Origin: Hellea sp965224755
GTDB lineage: Bacteria > Pseudomonadota > Alphaproteobacteria > Caulobacterales > Maricaulaceae
Reading direction: 5' to 3'
Length of the DNA: 64,000 nt
Assembly (NCBI GenBank): GCA_965224755.1
Contig: OZ245061.1
Span: 1,674,001-1,738,000 of the forward strand
In this document: positions 1 through 7,221 of the stretch, in pieces
How the letters are laid out: each line of letters begins with the position of its first letter
Position numbering within the stretch: position 1 is the first letter of the stretch
The notes under the pieces: generated by a model
Databases searched by the model: none
What the model was told of the DNA's origin: nothing
The model's input: only the letters and a program-made list of their open reading frames with translations
Made by a program: the position numbers and the translations under genes

Positions 1-215
1 TCGCCGACAATGCCGATATCCGCCGCGTCATTGGCGACAAAGCTCGGAATATCGTCATCACGCACGAGCAACAGATCAACCGGCATGTTTTTGACCCGCG
101 CCAGTAATCCGCCGCCGCGAATTGCAAATCGCAGCCCGCAGTTTTTAAGTAAAGCAAAGCTGTCATCAGCCAGACGTCCCTTCTTTTGAAGGGCAATTCG
201 TAAGCGTTCCGTCAT
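1..215 (-). CDS. hisG: ATP phosphoribosyltransferase HisG, N-terminal part (cut by window edge)
   Basis: First enzyme of histidine synthesis; it joins ATP and PRPP to make phosphoribosyl-ATP. Only the first 71 or so residues are in the window. The translation starts MTERLRIALQKKGRLADDS, followed by LLKNCGL and DLLLVRDDDIP and a DIGIVG segment. These are the characteristic start of HisG: the R-I-A-L-x-K-G-R-L opening and the ADIGIVG turn. The ATG overlaps the stop of the upstream TrpR-like gene in an ATGA arrangement, so the two are almost certainly co-transcribed and translationally coupled. Whether this is the long (self-regulated) or short HisG cannot be told from the visible part. Confidence 0.88.
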   Translation of the reverse strand, partial: MTERLRIALQKKGRLADDSFALLKNCGLRFAIRGGGLLARVKNMPVDLLLVRDDDIPSFVANDAADIGIVG

Positions 216-514
216 GATTGAGTGTCCTTTTGTCGGTCAAGAACCGTGCGGTAGCCCTGATGCGGCTCGTCTTTGAGAAACCGCGCAACGCGGCCAATGG
301 TTGTGGTGGAAACCCCAGTTAAGGCATTGATATCGCGGTAACTTTGCCCGCCTGCGTCAAGTAATTGCGCAACATGCCAGCGTTCTGACAGCGCCCGTAA
401 TTCGGCAGGTGTGCAGAGGTCTATCAAAAACCGTTCCATCTCCTCAGGCGTTTCCACCATGGTAAGGGCTTTGGCTAAGTCTTTGCGCGTATCTGTCTGT
501 CCGTTAAGAGTCAT
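212..514 (-). CDS. TrpR-like DNA-binding regulator, YerC/YecD family
   Basis: Small (100 aa) relative of the Trp repressor. Visible family features are an N-terminal helix, then CTPAELRALSERWHVAQLL, then a helix-turn-helix SYRDINALTGVSTTTIGRVA. This matches the TrpR/YerC fold, in which this second half is the DNA reader. The open frame extends to a TTG at 526, but ATG at 514 gives the usual family length. GTG at 523 is also possible. It is followed by hisG with a 4-bp ATGA overlap, so a role in controlling histidine biosynthesis is the obvious inference. YerC-type proteins have been proposed as histidine regulators in Firmicutes. An 18-bp palindrome resembling a TrpR operator lies just upstream at 528-545, which suggests autoregulation. 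The ligand is unknown. Confidence 0.85.
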   Translation of the reverse strand: MTLNGQTDTRKDLAKALTMVETPEEMERFLIDLCTPAELRALSERWHVAQLLDAGGQSYRDINALTGVSTTTIGRVARFLKDEPHQGYRTVLDRQKDTQS

Positions 515-527
515 ATCGTTCACCAAT

Positions 528-545
528 GTATTAATATGCTAATAC
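528..545. promoter_or_regulatory. Palindromic operator candidate for the TrpR-like regulator
   Basis: The sequence GTATTAATATGCTAATAC has perfect 6-bp arms (GTATTA/TAATAC) around a 6-bp centre. It sits immediately upstream of the TrpR-like gene start. Length and arms resemble the E. coli TrpR box (GTACTAGT..ACTAGTAC): 12 of 18 positions agree, symmetrically placed. It is likely the autoregulatory site for the yerC-like/hisG transcript. This is inferred from position and symmetry only. Confidence 0.55.
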
Positions 546-577
546 AGTGAAACAACATGAAATCAAGCAAAAATGTC

Positions 578-609
578 AGTAAATATATATGGGAGTAAAT
601 ATATATGGG
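578..609. repeat. Perfect 16-bp tandem duplication
   Basis: Two head-to-tail copies of AGTAAATATATATGGG (578-593 and 594-609), with a partial third start AGTAAA. They lie between the 3' end of tRNA-Ser and the promoter side of the TrpR-like gene. The unit is AT-rich and probably a recent slippage duplication. It may add spacing or -10-like AT stretches to the his promoter. Confidence 0.8.
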
Positions 610-616
610 AGTAAAA

Positions 617-706
617 TGGCGGGCGGGGAGGGATTCGAACCCCCGATAGACTCTCGCCTATGCCGGTTTTCAAGACCGGTGCATTCAACCACTCTGCCAC
701 CCGCCC
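617..706 (-). tRNA. tRNA-Ser (anticodon UGA)
   Basis: A class II tRNA of 90 nt read on the minus strand. The acceptor stem is GGGCGGG/CCCGCCC with discriminator G and encoded CCA. The anticodon arm is CCGGTCTTGAAAACCGG with TGA at the anticodon position. It has a long variable arm (CATAGGCGAGAGTCTAT region) and a T-arm GGGGGTTCGAATCCCTC. All expected stems are visible. It reads UCA-type serine codons. Confidence 0.97.
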
Positions 707-1031
707 GCAAAAGAGGATGCTTGGTTATGCGCCGCTGGCTGTAAGATGTTTTGAGAGTGGGTTCAAGCCGTTTTGTACTCGTATATGCACAAATTACCGT
801 TCCCTAAACGAGCGATTGTGGCGGGTAGGGGGTGCACTCACGTTACCCAATGCAGCATTAACCTTTGGGAAACTGTGAAAAAAAACCACCCGTTAAGCTT
901 GTTGCCTAACGCGGGTTTAAAGATGTTCGTTTAGCTTAACACTCAATGAAGACAGCAGGGATGCATCAGACAGCCCGCTTTTTCAATAACGTGGTGGGAC
1001 TCGTAAGGGTCCTAGAAAAGGTGAGTGTGTA
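707..1031. other. Intergenic region between tRNA-Ser and rlpA
   Basis: No convincing gene is present; open frames here only shadow the tRNA. The segment must hold the divergent promoters for tRNA-Ser and rlpA. One imperfect hairpin is visible near 887-915 (ACCCGTTAAGC...GCCTAACGCGGGT), not followed by a T-run. A purine-rich AAAAGGTGAG precedes the rlpA ATG and serves as its ribosome-binding site. No riboswitch or small RNA could be recognised. Confidence 0.5.
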
Positions 1032-2093
1032 ATGTCTGTATTGAGTGCGTCATTAAAGAAATATTCTATGTTAATCGCGGGTTGCGGTTTGGCCATTTCG
1101 GTCAGTGCTTGTTCAACCACGCCTGTTGTGAAGCACACTAAAGCCGCGCCGATTACTTATAAAGTCGGGCAGAGCGCTGCAAAATATGCCTCTGTGACAA
1201 TGCCAAGCCGCGCGACGCCTTCGCCTTATGGAGCTTCGCGCTCAACCTCGCCGCAGGTTTCTGTGCCGCAAGTCCATGTGCCGCAAGTCGCCATGCCTGC
1301 GCCTATCCGCCCTGCCGCACCTGTTTTCGAACAAAACCGCGTTGACCGCGATCTTTATAAGCACCAGAAAGTCGGCAAACGCTATTCTATTATGGGTAAA
1401 TCCTATACGCCGAAGCATAATCCCGGTTATAATGTGGTCGGCATCGCCTCTTGGTATGGCGATAAGTTTCATGGCAAGCCAACCGCGACAGGCGAGATTT
1501 ACAATAAAAATGATCTCACCGCCGCGCATAAAACATTGCCGCTAAATTCCATGCTTTATGTCACTAATCTTGAAAATGGCCGCACATTACTGGTGCGCCT
1601 GAATGACCGGGGGCCATTTGTTGGTGATCGCATCATCGATTTGTCCGAAGCCGCTGCCAATGCACTAGGCACTAGAGGCAAAGGCCTCGGTAAAGTTCGC
1701 GTTCAATATGCCGGGCCTGCCGACCCGATGGCGCCAAAACGCCGCGTACCGGCTCCGCAGCCTCGCTATGAAGAGGCTCCTATGATTGCCCAAGCACCTC
1801 GCCCTACGCCGCGCCCGGCTCCGCAATATCAGCCTTTGCGCCAGCAGCCTACGCCGCGTAATACGCCAATGGCCGAGGCCCCTGCGCCTTACACAGCGCC
1901 CGTGCCGCAAGTTGAAATTCCGCGCGTTGCTGCGCCTATCGTGCCCCAAGCCCCTATTGCGGCTATGCCGGCTCCACAGCCAGAAGATGGCGGACAAGTG
2001 ACACTGACCATTAAAGGCCCGATCCATGTAGCCGGTCATGACGCTACCGCGCCTCAGCCGCGTTTCATTCGCGGTGTGATTAAAACAAAATAA
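1032..2093 (+). CDS. rlpA: RlpA-like septal-ring lytic transglycosylase lipoprotein
   Basis: Periplasmic, outer-membrane-anchored protein that cuts denuded glycan strands at the septum. The N-terminal hydrophobic segment ends in a lipobox VSAC with the lipidated Cys at residue 27. Valine-proline-glutamine repeats follow (VPQVSVPQVHVPQ). The RlpA double-psi beta-barrel spans about residues 132-228 (GIASWYGDKFHGKPTATGE, AHKTLPLNS, VRLNDRGPF, DLSEAAA). The C-terminal 120 residues are a low-complexity Pro/Ala/Gln tail, and the peptidoglycan-binding SPOR domain found in many RlpA proteins is not visible. It heads the rightward cluster with the D-Ala-D-Ala carboxypeptidase, a common alphaproteobacterial neighbourhood. 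A terminator follows at 2140-2163. Confidence 0.9.
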   Translation: MSVLSASLKKYSMLIAGCGLAISVSACSTTPVVKHTKAAPITYKVGQSAAKYASVTMPSRATPSPYGASRSTSPQVSVPQVHVPQVAMPAPIRPAAPVFEQNRVDRDLYKHQKVGKRYSIMGKSYTPKHNPGYNVVGIASWYGDKFHGKPTATGEIYNKNDLTAAHKTLPLNSMLYVTNLENGRTLLVRLNDRGPFVGDRIIDLSEAAANALGTRGKGLGKVRVQYAGPADPMAPKRRVPAPQPRYEEAPMIAQAPRPTPRPAPQYQPLRQQPTPRNTPMAEAPAPYTAPVPQVEIPRVAAPIVPQAPIAAMPAPQPEDGGQVTLTIKGPIHVAGHDATAPQPRFIRGVIKTK

Positions 2094-2139
2094 TACGGCC
2101 TGCGGGCTTGTTCCCGCCACAAAGCTAAGGCATTTAATA

Positions 2140-2163
2140 CAGGCATCTTCGGGTGCCTGTTTT
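2140..2163 (+). terminator. Rho-independent terminator after rlpA
   Basis: A perfect 8-bp stem CAGGCATC/GGTGCCTG closes a TTCG tetraloop and is followed by TTTT. It lies 46 bp after the rlpA stop. It overlaps the first in-frame GTG (2153) of the next gene, which argues that dac starts later. Confidence 0.75.
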
Positions 2164-2185
2164 GATTCTGTGTTATAGGTTGCCT

Positions 2186-3322
2186 GTGTTCCGTCTTACT
2201 TTCGTTTTTCTTCTCTTTGCCCTCTCCTCTACGGCCTTGGCCCAAGAGAGTGGTTTCACGACCAAAGCCCCTCATGCGGTGATAATAGATTTTGAGACCG
2301 GCGAAGTTTTGTATGAAAAAGATGCGCGCCAGCCTATGGCCCCGGCCTCGATGACGAAAATCATGACGGCTAATCTGATTTTTGAAGCTTTGAAGGACGG
2401 CACTATCACCATGGACACGGAGTTCCGGGTCAGTGAAGAGGCTTGGCGGCGCGGCGGCGCGGCCTCCGGCTCCTCAACCATGTATTTGGATGTTAAATCC
2501 TCAGCCCGCGTTGAAGACCTGATACGAGGTATAATTATCCAATCCGGTAATGATGCCTGTATCGTTATGGCCGAAGGCTTAGCCGGGTCTGAAACCGCCT
2601 TTGCCGATAAGATGACCGCGCGTGCCCATGAAATGGGGCTTACGAGTGCCACTTTCCGAAATTCTACAGGCTGGCCCCATCCTGAACATAAGATCAGCGC
2701 TTATGATCTCGCTCAGCTTGCGCAATATATGATTACGGCGCATCCTGAATATTATCCAATCTATAATGAGCGGAATTTCACTTGGAACGGGATCAAGCAA
2801 GGCAACCGCAACCCATTATTGGGGAAGTTTACCGGCGCAGACGGCCTTAAAACCGGCAGCACTTCGGTCTCGGGTTACGGCCTTGTCGGCTCGGCGGTGC
2901 GCGGTGATGCCCGCCGTATTATCGTCATCAACGGATTGGCCAATAAACAAGAGCGCAGCGATGTCGCCTACCGCCTAATGGGCGCGGCCTTTGATCAATT
3001 CAAAGTCTATGATCTTTATGCCAAAGGCGATATTATCGGCAAAGTTGATGTCTTTATGGGTAAGGCCGAAACTGTTGATGTTAAAATAGACGAGGATGTT
3101 GTCGCGGGTCTTTATCGCGGCGACCGCAAGAATATATCCTCGCGCATGGTGTCAAAAGCCGCCCCCGCGCCCATTGCAGCCGGAGATCATATCGCCGATA
3201 TGATTGTTTCCATTCCGGGACGAGATGATAAAACTATAGCGCTCTATGCAGCGGCTGATGTAAAAGCCAAGTCGACATTCGGCAAGGCATGGGCAGTGCT
3301 GCTTATGAAAATTCGAGGATAA
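2186..3322 (+). CDS. Serine-type D-Ala-D-Ala carboxypeptidase (PBP5/6 family)
   Basis: Exported enzyme that trims the terminal D-alanine of peptidoglycan pentapeptides. From GTG 2186 (TTG 2180 is an alternative) the protein is 378 aa and starts with a clean signal peptide ending ALSSTALAQ. All three penicillin-binding motifs are visible: SMTK with the nucleophilic serine, SGN in IIQSGNDAC, and KTG in DGLKTGSTSVSG. A C-terminal beta-rich PBP5_C region and a hydrophobic last helix (AWAVLLMKIRG) resemble the membrane-anchoring end of DacA/DacC. The frame is open back to GTG 2153, but that codon lies inside a terminator hairpin. The stop is 2 bp before the tmk ATG, so the two are coupled. Confidence 0.92.
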   Translation: MFRLTFVFLLFALSSTALAQESGFTTKAPHAVIIDFETGEVLYEKDARQPMAPASMTKIMTANLIFEALKDGTITMDTEFRVSEEAWRRGGAASGSSTMYLDVKSSARVEDLIRGIIIQSGNDACIVMAEGLAGSETAFADKMTARAHEMGLTSATFRNSTGWPHPEHKISAYDLAQLAQYMITAHPEYYPIYNERNFTWNGIKQGNRNPLLGKFTGADGLKTGSTSVSGYGLVGSAVRGDARRIIVINGLANKQERSDVAYRLMGAAFDQFKVYDLYAKGDIIGKVDVFMGKAETVDVKIDEDVVAGLYRGDRKNISSRMVSKAAPAPIAAGDHIADMIVSIPGRDDKTIALYAAADVKAKSTFGKAWAVLLMKIRG

Positions 3323-3324
3323 AT

Positions 3325-3981
3325 ATGCCTGACGGGAAATTCATCACATTTGAAGGCGGCGAAGGCGCCGGAAAAACGACTCAAGCTAAAATGCTGTGTG
3401 ACGCGCTTAATGGCGCAGGTATAGAAACTCTATTAACCCGTGAGCCGGGCGGAACATTTGGCGCAGAAGCGATACGCAATCTCGTCTTGGAAGGCACATC
3501 TGATCGATGGTCAGGCATGACGGAATTACTTCTCATGTATGCAGCGCGTTTGGATCATGTGGAAAAGTTGATAAAACCGGCACTTGCACGCGGGGTCTGG
3601 GTTGTCAGTGATCGTTTCGCAGATTCAAGCCAAGCCTATCAGGGCTATGCGCGGGGTCTGGGGGCGGATAAAGTTCGCATGGTTCATGATGCGGTCATGG
3701 ATGGTTTTGGGCCGGACCTGACCATTCTTTTTGATATGGATCCAATATTGGCCCAAAAGCGTGTCGAAAGACGCGGTGAAGACCTCTCGCGCTTTGATGC
3801 TGAATCTATCGCCTTTCATAATATATTGCGGGAAGCCTTTCTTGAAATCGCCGAAAATGAACCGGCCCGAATTTTTACAGTAGATGCCTCTGCTTCGAGG
3901 GACGGCGTACATACGCGTATCCTTTATGCTGTGACACAGAAATACCCTGAACTGGCTGGCAAATTAGGCCATGGCGCGTAA
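3325..3981 (+). CDS. tmk: Thymidylate kinase
   Basis: Phosphorylates dTMP to dTDP for DNA synthesis. The protein is 218 aa, usual for the family. It shows the P-loop FEGGEGAGKTTQ near the N-terminus, the DRX-type motif LLTREPGGT and the lid/base region VVSDRFADSSQAYQGYARG, all diagnostic of bacterial TMK. ATG 3325 is chosen over an earlier GTG-type start inside dac because it has the in-gene ribosome-binding site GAGGA 5-6 bp upstream and starts just before the P-loop. It overlaps holB by 11 bp, which fits the conserved tmk-holB pair in alphaproteobacteria. Confidence 0.96.
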   Translation: MPDGKFITFEGGEGAGKTTQAKMLCDALNGAGIETLLTREPGGTFGAEAIRNLVLEGTSDRWSGMTELLLMYAARLDHVEKLIKPALARGVWVVSDRFADSSQAYQGYARGLGADKVRMVHDAVMDGFGPDLTILFDMDPILAQKRVERRGEDLSRFDAESIAFHNILREAFLEIAENEPARIFTVDASASRDGVHTRILYAVTQKYPELAGKLGHGA

Positions 3982-5035
3982 GCCCGAGACCGAAGATTAT
4001 CCTGAAGCTGACCGCGCTCCGGGCTGCCCCCATCCAAGGCAAACTTACAATCTGATTGGCCATACCAAGGCGGAGGCAAAATTCCTTAAAGCTCGGGCCT
4101 CTGGCCGTCTGCACCATGCGTGGTTAATCACTGGAACGCCGGGCGTCGGCAAAGCCACACTGGCCTACCGGATGGTGCGGCATATTTTAGGAGGCAAATC
4201 ACTATTGGCGACGAGCCTGAATGTGCCGAAAACCGATCCGGTTGCACAGCGCATTGCCAGCCTCGGCCATGGTAATTTCATGCTCTTGCGTAGGCCCTAT
4301 GATTTCAAACTCAAAAAATTACGCACGGAAATCCCGGTCGATGATGTTCGCGCTATGGGAAAGTTTTTTCAAGGTACGGCATCGGAAGATAAAAGCTGGC
4401 GGGTTTGTCTTATTGATACTGCGGATGATCTGAACCGTAATTCAGAAAACGCGATTTTGAAGTTATTAGAAGAGCCGCCTAAAAAAGCGTTGATTATATT
4501 ATTATCCTCCGCGCCGGGGCGGCTTTTGCCAACGATACGCTCCCGCTGTATGCATCTGCCTTTAAGAGAGGTCCCGGACGCGCAGATAACGCCGTGGCTT
4601 AGGGATAGGGTTCAGGCCCCTGACATGATAATTGACGCTGCCGTAAAGCTCTCGCGCGGCGGGCCGGGCAAGGCCATCGCGCTGGTGCAAAACGCCGATA
4701 CGGTTTTAAAACCTCTCACCGGATTTCTGGGGAGCCTTGATCGCTCAAACTCTAAAATGGATCATATTTTAGCCAATTCTCTCTCGCTTCAAAAGGCGGG
4801 CGCGGAGCGCGCTTTGTTCTGGGAGGCCTTGCAAGATATCTTGCAGGCCCAATCGGTATTCAGCGTGACAGGCGAATGGCATGGCGCTTTTAAACCTTTG
4901 CCCGTGAGCAAACCACCTGAAGTCTGGCAAAAGCTTTGGGACAAGGCCTGCGAAATGCAGCGCCTTGAAGCCGCGATTAATATGGATAAGAAGACGGTTA
5001 TGTCCGACACACTGTCTTCCATTAGAGCCGCCTGA
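3971..5035 (+). CDS. holB: DNA polymerase III subunit delta prime
   Basis: Stator subunit of the clamp loader, which opens the beta clamp. The 354 aa AAA+ protein has the alphaproteobacterial N-terminal extension ending PRQTYNLIGH, then a P-loop-like GTPGVGKATLAY. It also has a Walker B/sensor stretch LIDTADDLNRNSENAILKLL followed by EEPP, and the SRC motif in TIRSRCMHLPL that supplies the trans-acting arginine. The zinc-binding cysteine cluster of some delta prime proteins is not seen. It lies between tmk and tatD. In many alphaproteobacteria metG sits between holB and tatD; here holB abuts tatD, sharing only base 5035. Confidence 0.93.
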   Translation: MARKPETEDYPEADRAPGCPHPRQTYNLIGHTKAEAKFLKARASGRLHHAWLITGTPGVGKATLAYRMVRHILGGKSLLATSLNVPKTDPVAQRIASLGHGNFMLLRRPYDFKLKKLRTEIPVDDVRAMGKFFQGTASEDKSWRVCLIDTADDLNRNSENAILKLLEEPPKKALIILLSSAPGRLLPTIRSRCMHLPLREVPDAQITPWLRDRVQAPDMIIDAAVKLSRGGPGKAIALVQNADTVLKPLTGFLGSLDRSNSKMDHILANSLSLQKAGAERALFWEALQDILQAQSVFSVTGEWHGAFKPLPVSKPPEVWQKLWDKACEMQRLEAAINMDKKTVMSDTLSSIRAA

Positions 5036-5814
5036 TGCTGGTCGATAGCCATGTAAATCTCCACGGCGAGAAATTCGCCGATGATATTGATGAAGTGGTT
5101 AGCCGCGCGGGCGTAGTTGATGTCGGCGCTATGCTCAATATTTGCTGCAATATTGCGCATTATGACGCTGTTATTAAAGTCGCAGAAAGCTATGATAATA
5201 TGTGGGCCAGCGTTGGCACCCATCCCCATGACGCTAAAGAAAATCCCAATATTACGGCGGACCAACTTATCAAACTGGCCCAGCATCCTAAAGTCATCGG
5301 GATTGGCGAAACCGGTTATGATTTTCATTACGGTTATAGCTCTGAAGAAGAGCAGGTTCATAATTTCAAGGCCCATATTATTGCTGCACGCGAGACAGGG
5401 CTCCCTCTGATAATCCATACTCGCGAAGCCGATGACCTTATGCTGGACACGCTTAAATCGGCTTATAAGGCAGGGGCTTTTGCGGCTGAACTCCATTGCT
5501 ATACATCCGGGCCGGAACTGGCCGAATGGGGGGCAAATCACGGCTTTTATTTCTCTGTCTCAGGCATTTTAACATTTAAGAACGCGCATGATGTGCGGGC
5601 CTTGGCCAAAGCCATGCCCGATGACCGTATCATGCTGGAAACGGATTGTCCCTATCTCGCGCCTGTCCCGCACCGCGGACGTCGCAACGAGCCGGCTTTT
5701 GTCAACGAAGTCTGTCAAGCTCTGGCAGATGTTAAGGGCTGGAGTTTTGATGAGACCGCACTAAGAACAACCGATGCTTTTTTCAATTTGTTCCAGAAGG
5801 CCGTAAGGCCATGA
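5035..5814 (+). CDS. TatD-family metal-dependent hydrolase
   Basis: Amidohydrolase-superfamily TIM barrel, 259 aa, linked in the family to DNA 3' processing or D-aminoacyl hydrolysis. Family motifs seen are GIGETGYDFHY, LPLIIHTREADDD-like HTRE, ELHCYTSG and LETDCPYLAP ending in PHRGRRNEP. The N-terminal metal motif, usually D-S-H-C-H-L, reads D-S-H-V-N-L-H, so the second histidine of HxH is replaced by Asn. This may be a lineage trait or may alter metal binding. It begins at the last base of the holB stop and overlaps the next gene by ATGA. Confidence 0.9.
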   Translation: MLVDSHVNLHGEKFADDIDEVVSRAGVVDVGAMLNICCNIAHYDAVIKVAESYDNMWASVGTHPHDAKENPNITADQLIKLAQHPKVIGIGETGYDFHYGYSSEEEQVHNFKAHIIAARETGLPLIIHTREADDLMLDTLKSAYKAGAFAAELHCYTSGPELAEWGANHGFYFSVSGILTFKNAHDVRALAKAMPDDRIMLETDCPYLAPVPHRGRRNEPAFVNEVCQALADVKGWSFDETALRTTDAFFNLFQKAVRP

Positions 5815-6629
5815 CAATACGGGCTGTCATATTAGGCTGCGGCTCCTCGGGCGGCGTGCCGCGCGTCGGCGGAGACTGGGGCGTCTGCGACCCGGCGGAG
5901 CCAAAAAACCGCCGCACGCGCTGCTCGCTCTATGTCGAATATTGGGACGGGGAGACTATGCCGCCTACTCAAGACCGCACAGCCGTCCTCATCGACACAT
6001 CGCCCGACCTGCGAGAGCAATGCCTTAAGGCCGATATCAAACGGATCGACGCGCTGCTCTACACCCACGATCATGCCGACCAAAGCCACGGTATTGATGA
6101 CCTTCGCGCTATAGCTTACCGGATAAAAAAACGCATCCCCACTTTTATGGACACTCATACAAAAGAGCATGTCTATAAACGCTTTGAATATTGTTTTGAG
6201 CTGCCGGAAGGACGCGTGCATCCGCCGATTTTGGAACTGCAAGAGCTTATCAAAGGCGGAGATAGAGTTGTGATCGAGGGCGCAGGCGGCAGCCTTCCTA
6301 TTGATGTGCTTGGGCTCAGCCACGGCCCTACGCCTGCGCTAGGCTTTATCTTTGGCGAAAAACTCGCTTATACGCCCGATGTTTGGGACATCCCGGAGGC
6401 AAGCTTTAAGATGCTGGGGGGTATAGACACATGGATTACAGACGCATTGCGCTATAATGATCACCCCACCCACGCCCACGCCGATAAATCACTGGCATGG
6501 CAGGCCAAAGTAAAGGCCAAACACGGGATTTTGACCAACCTGCATATTGATATGGATTACGAGGTATTAAAGGCAGAGTTATTCGGCAATATTCAGCCCG
6601 CATATGACGGCATGGAATGCGTAATTTAG
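5811..6629 (+). CDS. MBL-fold metallohydrolase (PhnP-like)
   Basis: Metallo-beta-lactamase fold hydrolase, 272 aa, of the PhnP/RNase Z-like group that often follows tatD in alphaproteobacteria. Visible features are LGCGSSGGVPRVGG at the start, an insertion with two Cys (GVCDP, RTRCS), the ligand motif YTHDHADQSHG, and late metal ligands in LGLSHGPTPALGF and THAHADKS. The last position of the classic HxHxDH is Gln here, as far as I recall usual for this subgroup. The substrate is unknown; cyclic phosphodiesters are plausible. It overlaps tatD by 4 bp and ends 1 bp from the convergent histidine phosphatase gene. Confidence 0.88.
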   Translation: MTIRAVILGCGSSGGVPRVGGDWGVCDPAEPKNRRTRCSLYVEYWDGETMPPTQDRTAVLIDTSPDLREQCLKADIKRIDALLYTHDHADQSHGIDDLRAIAYRIKKRIPTFMDTHTKEHVYKRFEYCFELPEGRVHPPILELQELIKGGDRVVIEGAGGSLPIDVLGLSHGPTPALGFIFGEKLAYTPDVWDIPEASFKMLGGIDTWITDALRYNDHPTHAHADKSLAWQAKVKAKHGILTNLHIDMDYEVLKAELFGNIQPAYDGMECVI

Positions 6630-6630
6630 G

Positions 6631-7221
6631 TTATAAATTACGCCTATCCCAATATAATAATTCAGTTTTTTCTTTACTTAACTCGACATGACCGAATGCC
6701 GCTGTGCGGAGTTTTCGAGGGGCGTCTGGGTCAACACCCTTGATCGCATCCAGAACAAAACGGGCAATACCGTTACTGGTGACCACCAAAATATCGCCCC
6801 CGTCATTACGGTGGTCTTCAAAAAATGCTATCCAAGCTTTGATCAGCCCTTCAACATCCACAGTCCAGCCCTTTGGCGGTATCGCTTCTAGGTCCCAGAG
6901 GTCGAGTAAATCCTGCCCAAGGCGAGCAATCACTTCGGCCTCCGGCTTATTCTCATCTATCCCATAATCAATTTCGGTCAGGAAATCTAAAACCTGTAAC
7001 GAGGTTGCGGGCTTGATAATGGCGATGGCTGTTTGCCGCGTCCTTATGAGGGGAGAGCAAAAAGCTTGGGTGAAGTCAAAACCGGAGAGTTCTTCGGCTA
7101 GTTTTTGAGCTTGCGCGCGGCCCGATGTCGATAAGGCTAGATCTGTCCGCGCCCCAACGCGGGTCACGATATCGCCTTTATCAAAGGTGTTGGCATGACG
7201 GCAAATGATGATGCGGGTCAT
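6631..7221 (-). CDS. Histidine phosphatase family protein in the Kdo operon
   Basis: Phosphoglycerate-mutase-like phosphatase, 196 aa. The N-terminal catalytic RHAN motif (IIICRHANTFDKGD) takes the place of RHG, with SPLIRTRQTA as the second arginine motif and ITEIDYG/TSNGIARFVL as the acid and second histidine regions (the last reads TSNG rather than the usual SHG). It is the last gene of the leftward kpsF-GT-kdsB operon and overlaps kdsB by ATGA. No KdsC-type (HAD) Kdo-8-phosphate phosphatase is visible here, so a role in Kdo-8-P dephosphorylation is an attractive but unproven inference. General sugar-phosphate or mutase activity is the alternative. Confidence 0.8.
   Translation of the reverse strand: MTRIIICRHANTFDKGDIVTRVGARTDLALSTSGRAQAQKLAEELSGFDFTQAFCSPLIRTRQTAIAIIKPATSLQVLDFLTEIDYGIDENKPEAEVIARLGQDLLDLWDLEAIPPKGWTVDVEGLIKAWIAFFEDHRNDGGDILVVTSNGIARFVLDAIKGVDPDAPRKLRTAAFGHVELSKEKTELLYWDRRNL

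Noticed and set aside
660..878. 72-codon plus-strand open frame
   Set aside because: It runs through the antisense of tRNA-Ser and has no ribosome-binding site or homology; a shadow frame.
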